Source: Eunapius fragilis
Lineage: Eukaryota > Porifera > Demospongiae > Spongillida > Spongillidae
Assembly: GCA_963681505.1 (NCBI GenBank)
Contig: OY811990.1
Coordinates: forward strand, 5,386,708-5,450,707
Direction: 5' to 3'
DNA: 64,000 nt
A program made the position numbers and the translations under genes. The first letter of the stretch is position 1. The number at the start of each line of letters is the position of its first letter. This document shows, in pieces, positions 59,401 to 64,000 of this stretch. The notes under the pieces are model-generated. The model was given only the letters and a program-made list of their open reading frames with translations. It did not search any database and had not been told where the DNA came from.

Positions 59401-60563
59401 GACCTCCATTCCATACCAGATCAGATGCCTCGTACAAGGACAGTTCCTCAACCCCCACCTGCTGCACTGGTAAGGAAGTGGGTAGCTCTGTTGTGTGCTA
59501 TGACCATACATATTTCCCTTTTCCCCCACAGGGTCCTTCTACCATTCCCAATTCTGAAGCCGTCCCCAAAGCTGTTGCTATCTCAGACCCTCGCACCAGT
59601 CTTAAACCTCTGAAGGATCCCAAGATAAATGTTCTGGCCATGAGGGCTCTCCAGGGTGCACAGGCTGATCCAACTGCTCCCTTACCAAAGACCCAGTCAT
59701 CCATCTTAAAGCCCACCAGACTAGAACCACTGCACATGGAGGCCAAGCTACCTCCACTACTAGCCCCACCAGAAGCATTGTGGAACAGGGAGAAGGGGAA
59801 GGGACCTAGTGGAGGGAAGCAGGCACCAAAGAAGACACCTCCAGCAACCTCTTCTGAAGATGACTCGGTCTCCCGAGCAAGTTCAGAGGAGATGGAGAAC
59901 AAGGAACCAATGCCTTCTCAATCTTCCAAGCCCACCTCTACGGCACCCCTCCCTCCTATTGGGAGCCTCCCCCCTCCCCCCATAGGGACTGCCATACAAG
60001 CTCCCCTAGTGCAACACCAACCATCAGGTACATCTCTACCCACTCCTGTGCAACCACCTTTCATGCCTGTCAGGAAACCAATGGTGGACCCATTTGCTGA
60101 TTCTACATCTGAAAAGCCACCTCCCTCTACAAGGATGCCAACCACTTCCCCTCCAACCAGTCCTCTGAGAGTGACCTTCTCTCCAACGGCGCTACCATCA
60201 CCTCCAATGAGCCCCACCTCCCCTCCCGTGAGCCCCCTCAGGCCAGCATTCTCTGCAATGCCAGTGTTCCCTCCAACAAGGCCCCTTGCACGTCCAGTCC
60301 TACCAGTACGAACAGGCATGCCCACTCCTGCCATAGGCCCTGGTATGCCCGTTCCATTGGTACGCCCAGCCCTTCCCATCACCATTCGTCCAGGCATGGG
60401 AGCAGTGCGTCCATTAGGGGGTGGAATGCCTTTCCCGCCAATACGCCCGGGAGTGCGCCCCTCAGGCCCAGGCCTACCTCAGCCGGTTCCACGTCCAAGT
60501 GTCCCTGAATCAGTAGGACCAGCTGCAGGCACTGGGAAGGCTGATGGACCTACAGCTCAATAA
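35539..60563 (+). CDS. giant single-pass membrane protein with cadherin-like, Calx-beta-like and P-domain repeats (7,049 aa)
   Basis: Twelve exons: 35539-35626, 35751-35898, 35960-36153, 36251-36595, 36784-36980, 37786-37937, 38006-38201, 38259-38369, 38535-38778, 40911-41041, 41158-59469 and 59532-60563. They sum to 21,150 nt with matching phases. Residues 1-29 are a signal peptide. Two Calx-beta-like repeats follow (exons 2-5; each ends in an Asp-rich box such as ADDDR). Then come Ig-like segments (to ~790), two P-domain-like modules (~830-1160), about 22 cadherin-like repeats (~1380-4960), a stalk (~4970-5095), one more repeat, seven tandem-95-like repeats (~5250-6040) and a doubled C-terminal module (GDTISVSF, GDTVTIYF; ~6045-6550). 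A TM helix lies at ~6553 and a Pro-rich tail follows. NxS/T sites are dense. No furin, EGF, laminin-G or catenin-binding region was seen, so it is not a classical cadherin. A cell-surface adhesion or matrix receptor is inferred. Confidence 0.9.
36597..36660. repeat. (TG)n at the 5' splice site of intron 4
   Basis: About 30 TG units beginning within a few bases of the GT donor at 36596. Confidence 0.95.
38382..38430. repeat. (TG)n near the 5' splice site of intron 8
   Basis: About 22 TG units starting roughly 12 nt after the GTAAGA donor at 38370. Confidence 0.95.
38838..40862. repeat. 21-bp minisatellite filling intron 9 of the giant gene
   Basis: About 96 units of GAGGTGGGTACGTGATGTGA plus A, with variants (ATACATG, GATGTGGG, GTGGTGTG, and a shortened GGGGCATG unit). 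It occupies nearly all of the 2,132-bp intron (38779-40910). A higher-order duplication is visible: about 490 bp from 39382 recurs at 39905, a shift of 523 bp. Unit length is a multiple of three without stops, giving spurious ORFs of up to 820 codons. Confidence 0.97.
41840..42835 (+). other. two P-domain-like modules within the giant protein
   Basis: The first (41840-42285) reads ITIAQDGYVGDVAVVVDIRH, then SRTGDLALQLEHLGYVDLLV, DDMRGTVF, and FRGLDIAGNWTLSVIDQA before VSWALVIQP. This is the P-domain pattern of proprotein convertases (HxxxGDL...L.SP.G, then F.G....G.W.L...D). The second (42370-42835) is more diverged: LTDLAVHVHLSV, LTLVHPDGTQVLL, then LAGGRWVLRVSPSS and LLGWSMRM. No subtilisin-type catalytic domain is next to them. 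Confidence 0.7.
43500..54235 (+). repeat. cadherin-like repeat array, types A and B, inside the giant exon
   Basis: Two module types alternate. Type A (about 13) has DVDNATL..., an LxGxAP-like turn, YRxVLRTVxYxN and R-I-FVVSDG. Type B (nine) has IAVVGVDNRYGTWQYS, a DGG-W, LLL, RFVP-YFNG and AWD-T. Type B modules come in threes, starting near 44367, 44814 and 45340; 47390, 47875 and 48350; and 50222, 51050 and 51500. Type A modules lie before, between and after the triplets. Acidic DxD positions at module junctions suggest calcium binding. Both module types resemble domains common in very large bacterial surface proteins. Confidence 0.85.
50595..50722 (+). repeat. Ser/Thr/Asn-rich insertion with repeated NGT sequons
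   Basis: Inside a type B module, a low-complexity insert carries six near-identical 7-residue units (SSQNGTT or SPQNGTT). Each has an Asn-X-Thr glycosylation site. Just upstream are an SGSG and several TNTS repeats (50430-50560). The unit is 21 bp at the DNA level and recent. Confidence 0.9.
54245..54640 (+). repeat. mucin/proteoglycan-like stalk (SGSG and GPTS repeats)
   Basis: A Ser/Thr/Pro-rich segment, then four DGSGSG or YGSGSG motifs of the kind used for glycosaminoglycan attachment (54362-54421), then about 14 tandem GPTS units encoded by a 12-bp repeat of GGACCCACCTCT (54450-54625). It separates the main repeat array from the membrane-proximal modules. Confidence 0.9.
59012..59085 (+). 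other. transmembrane helix of the giant protein
   Basis: About 24 hydrophobic residues (AVLLAIFCVVVIAIILVVVF) followed by the basic stop-transfer sequence YRQYKLKNQRKEAL. This gives a type I orientation with the repeats outside. Confidence 0.95.
59086..60560 (+). other. proline-rich cytoplasmic tail of the giant protein
   Basis: About 470 residues split by a 62-bp intron (59470-59531). Many PxxP and polyproline stretches occur (LPPLPQQ, PPLPPIGSLPPPPIG, SPPMSPTSPPVSPL), and RPALPITIRPGMG-type repeats lie near the end. Such sequences bind SH3, WW or EVH1 domains. No catenin- or integrin-type motif was seen. Confidence 0.8.
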
Positions 60564-60770
60564 CATACTACCACATCAGTACACACATTAGTGATGACGT
60601 AGAGGACTGTTGAGAAAAACTTAGAAATCTATGTTGTGTGTTATGGTCACTTCTGTGTGGTGTACTTTATGGTGTTGATGATAATTAAATATTAATAACT
60701 GGATGATGAAGGAATATCATGTAGAAAAAGTGAAAGTGAGTTACCACTGCTGTTTCCACGTAGCCCCCTA
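60564..60770 (+). promoter_or_regulatory. 3' UTR with ATTAAA poly(A) signal
   Basis: ATTAAA at 60684-60689 lies about 120 bp after the stop codon and is the likely poly(A) signal. If it is skipped, AATAAA motifs at 63584-63593 on the far side of the satellite could serve instead, which would place the satellite in the 3' UTR. Confidence 0.5.
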
Positions 60771-63549
60771 TACCTGTACCTGAAGGTGTCTGTAACTCTC
60801 CATACCAGGACCTGAAGGTGTCCATGTAGCCCTCCATACCTGGACCTGAAGGTATCCATGTAACCCTCCATACCTGGACCTGAAGGTGTCCATGTAGCCC
60901 TCCATACCTGGACCTGAAGGTGTCCATGTAGCCCTCCATACCTGGACCTGAAGGTGTCCATGTAGCCCTCCATACCTGGACCTGAAGGTGTCCATGTAAC
61001 CCTCCATACCTGGACCTGAAGGTGTCCATGTAACCCTCCATACCTGGACCTGAAGGTGTCCATGTAACCCTCCATACCTTTACCTGAAGGTGTCCATGTA
61101 ACCCTCCGTACCTGGACCTGAAGGTGTCCATGTAGCCCTCCATACCTGGACCTGAAGGTGTCCATGTAGTCCTCCATACCTGGACCTGAAGGTGTCCATG
61201 TAACCCTCCATACCTGGACCTGAAGGTGTCCATGTAACCCTCCATACCTGGACCTGAAGGTGTCCATGTAACCCTCCATACCTTTACCTGAAGGTGTCCA
61301 TGTAACCCTCCGTACCTGGACCTGAAGGTGTCCATGTAGCCCTCCATACCTTTACCTGAAGGTGTCCATGTAACCCTCCATACCTGGACCTGAAGGTGTC
61401 CATGTAACCCTCCATACCTGGACCTGAAGGTGTCCATGTAGCCCTCCATACCTGGACCTGAAGGTGTCCATGTAACCCTCCATACCTTTACCTGAAGGTG
61501 TCCATGTAACCCTCCATACCTGGACCTGAAGGTGTCCATGTAACCCTCCATACCTGGACCTGAAGGTGTCCATGTAACCCTCCATACCTGGACCTGAAGG
61601 TGTCCATGTAGCCCTCCATACCTGGACCTGAAGGTGTCCATGTAACCCTCCATACCTTTACCTGAAGGTGTCCATGTAACCCTCCATACCTGGACCTGAA
61701 GGTGTCCATGTAACCCTCCATACCTGGACCTGAAGGTGTCCATGTAACCCTCCATACCTTTACCTGAAGGTGTCCATGTAACCCTCCATACCTGGACCTG
61801 AAGGTGTCCATGTAACCCTCCATACCTGGACCTGAAGGTGTCCATGTAGCCCTCCATACCTGGACCTGAAGGTGTCCATGTAACCCTCCATACCTGGACC
61901 TGAAGGCGTCCATGTAGCCCTCCATACCTGGACCTGAAGGTGTCCATGTAACCCTCCATACCTTTACCTGAAGGTGTCCATGTAACCCTCCATACCTGGA
62001 CCTGAAGGCGTCCATGTAACCCCCCATACCTGGACCTGAAGGTGTCCATGTAACCCTCCATACCTTTACCTGAAGGTGTCCATGTAGCCCTCCATACCTG
62101 GACCTGAAGGTGTCCATGTAGCTCTCCATACCTGGACCTGAAGGCGTCCATGTAACCCCCCATACCTGGACCTGAAGGTGTCCATGTAACCCTCCATACC
62201 TTTACCTGAAGGTGTCCATGTAGCCCTCCATACCTGGACCTGAAGGTGTCCATGTAGCTCTCCATACCTGGACCTGAAGGTGTCCATGTAACCCTCCATA
62301 CCTGGACCTGAAGGTGTCCATGTAGCTCTCCATACCTGGACCTGAAGGTGTCCATGTAACCCTCCATACCTGGACCTGAAGGTGTCCATGTAGCCCTCCA
62401 TACCTGGACCTGAAGGTGTCCATGTAGCTCTCCATACCTGGACCTGAAGGTGTCCATGTAACCCTCCATTCCTGGACCTGAAGGTGTCCATGTAACCCTC
62501 CATACCTGGACCTGAAGGCGTCCATGTAGCCCTCCATACCTGGACCTGAAGGTGTCCATGTAACCCTCCATACCTTTACCTGAAGGTGTCCATGTAACCC
62601 TCCATACCTGGACCTGAAGGCGTCCATGTAACCCCCCATACCTGGACCTGAAGGTGTCCATGTAACCCTCCATACCTTTACCTGAAGGTGTCCATGTAGT
62701 CCTCCATACCTGGACCTGAAGGTGTCCATGTAGCCCTCCATACCTGGACCTGAAGGTGTCCATGTAACCCTCCATACCTGGACCTGAAGGTGTCCATGTA
62801 GCCCTCCATACCTGGACCTGAAGGTGTCCATGTAACCCTCCATACCTGGACCTGAAGGTGTCCATGTAGCCCTCCATACCTGGACCTGAAGGTGTCCATG
62901 TAGCCCTCCATACCTGGACCTGAAGGTGTCCATGTAGTCCTCCATACCTGGACCTGAAGGTGTCCATGTAACCCTCCATACCTGGACCTGAAGGTGTCCA
63001 TGTAGCTCTCCATACCTGGACCTGAAGGTGTCCATGTAACCCTCCATACCTGGACCTGAAGGTGTCCATGTAGCCTCCATACCTGGACCTGAAGGTGTCC
63101 ATGTAGCCCTCCATACCTGGACCTGAAGGTGTCCATGTAACCCTCCATACCTGGACCTGAAGGTGTCCATGAAACCCTCCATACCTGGACCTGAAGGTGT
63201 CCATGTAGCCCTCCATACCTGGACCTGAAGGTATCCATGTAACCCTCCATACCTGGACCTGAAGGTGTCCATGTAGCCCTCCATACCTGGACCTGAAGGT
63301 GTCCATGTAGCCCTCCATACCTGGACCTGAAGGTGTTCATGTAGCCCTTCATACCTGGACCTGAAGGTGTCCATGTAGCCCTCCATACCTTTACCTGAAG
63401 GTGTCCATGTAGCCCTCCATACCTGGACCTGAAGGTGTCCATGTAACCCTCCATACCTGGACCTGAAGGTGTCCATGTAGCCCTCCATACCTGGACCTGA
63501 AGGTGTCCATGTAACCCTCCATACCTGGACCTGAAGGTGTCCATGTACA
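60771..63549. repeat. 34-bp minisatellite downstream of the giant gene
   Basis: About 82 head-to-tail units containing GTCCATGTA, CCCTCCATACC and TGGACCTGAAGGT. Common variants are GTAGCC/GTAACC, TTTACC for TGGACC, and GCGTCC for GTGTCC. The TTTACC variant recurs at multiples of 34 bp (often 2-6 units), which suggests block duplication. No stop exists in any minus-strand frame, so an 877-codon ORF appears; it is an artefact. Confidence 0.97.
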
Positions 63550-64000
63550 AGGGCGTCGGAAGGTAAAATACATTGGTCCGGCAAATAAATAAACAATGAG
63601 GTGGGTGGACTCGGAGAGGACCGCCCACAGCAACGGAATGGGGAGCGCTGCAGATGCTTTCCGATCTGGGTCTGAGGTTTCGCCCCAGAAGTTTTGTCAG
63701 TTGTGCATTATTAATGCAAGAAATTTCACTAAAATGACTAGCTCGCACGAGGCGTTAAGTGCTCGAACTCGGGGTAATGATCACGTGAGAGGTTTCCAAT
63801 CCATATCACCTGTCTAGTCTTTAACTCTTTGGACGCCAAGTGTGTATTCATGCATACACACACAACCGTTATAATACCATTCATGTGATCTTACATGCGA
63901 AATGTGTTGATCATTCACAATTCCATGATGCATGCAAATGGACTTGTACCCTTATAAGTACATGTACAAGGTAACTATGCTCCTTCTTACACCTACTAAT
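63550..64000. other. window end, no gene seen
   Basis: Unique sequence with two overlapping AATAAA motifs (63584-63593). A plus-strand ORF of 73 codons here has no recognisable features. Confidence 0.4.

Noticed and set aside
35539..60563. Interpretation as a classical cadherin or a FRAS/FREM protein
   Set aside because: There are no LDRE/DxNDNxP calcium motifs, EGF or laminin-G domains, catenin-binding tail, VWC or furin repeats. The repeats fit other cadherin-like types better.
60685..63318. 877-codon minus-strand ORF, and several others, in the 34-bp array
   Set aside because: The 34-bp unit has no stop in any minus frame, so any array of it is open. There is no start context, composition or domain signal.
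60771..63549. CRISPR-like appearance of regularly repeated 34-bp units
   Set aside because: Units are directly head to tail with no unique spacers, no leader and no cas genes, in a eukaryotic setting.

Overview
This window is nuclear DNA of a eukaryote, most likely an early-branching animal such as a sponge. The evidence is short introns with canonical splice sites, a RhoBTB GTPase gene, a coiled-coil gene resembling human C10orf67, retroelement and HECT-type relics of a kind common in sponge and cnidarian genomes, and abundant microsatellites and inverted repeats. The taxon is an inference. There is one 200-N assembly gap (16367-16566). I saw no prokaryotic operon, CRISPR array, rRNA or tRNA.

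Layout. 0-1.5 kb: a Tc1/mariner-IS630-like transposase on the minus strand, incomplete at its 3' end. 3.4-6.3 kb: a 7-exon RhoBTB gene on the minus strand; its spliced CDS closes exactly at 630 aa and ends in a CAAX box. 6.3-30 kb: a gene-poor region made of transposon relics. It contains a TA-flanked MITE, a nested MITE pair, degenerate retroelement C-termini, a decayed HECT-domain gene, several satellites and four large inverted repeats (7.9-11.7, 12.7-16.4, 15.1-15.9 and 19.2-29.8 kb).

30.0-35.3 kb: a 15-exon coiled-coil gene on the minus strand (468 aa), head-to-head with the main gene of the window. The two start codons are about 250 bp apart, and a candidate RFX X-box lies between them. 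35.5-60.6 kb: a plus-strand gene of 12 coding exons that encodes a 7,049-aa single-pass membrane protein. One exon alone is 18,312 nt. The ectodomain has a signal peptide, Calx-beta-like repeats, two P-domain-like modules, about 22 tandem cadherin-like repeats of a style familiar from giant bacterial adhesins, a mucin/GAG-like stalk, seven further cadherin-like repeats and a C-terminal repeated module. A transmembrane helix and a proline-rich cytoplasmic tail of about 470 aa follow. A 34-bp minisatellite of 2.8 kb begins just after its poly(A) signal.

The three well-supported genes are not an obvious pathway. The two head-to-head genes may share a promoter, possibly a ciliary one. The giant protein looks like a surface adhesion or matrix receptor. 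RhoBTB is a signalling and ubiquitin-adaptor protein. Exon boundaries were derived by hand; for all three genes the exon lengths sum to a multiple of three and the phases agree at every junction.
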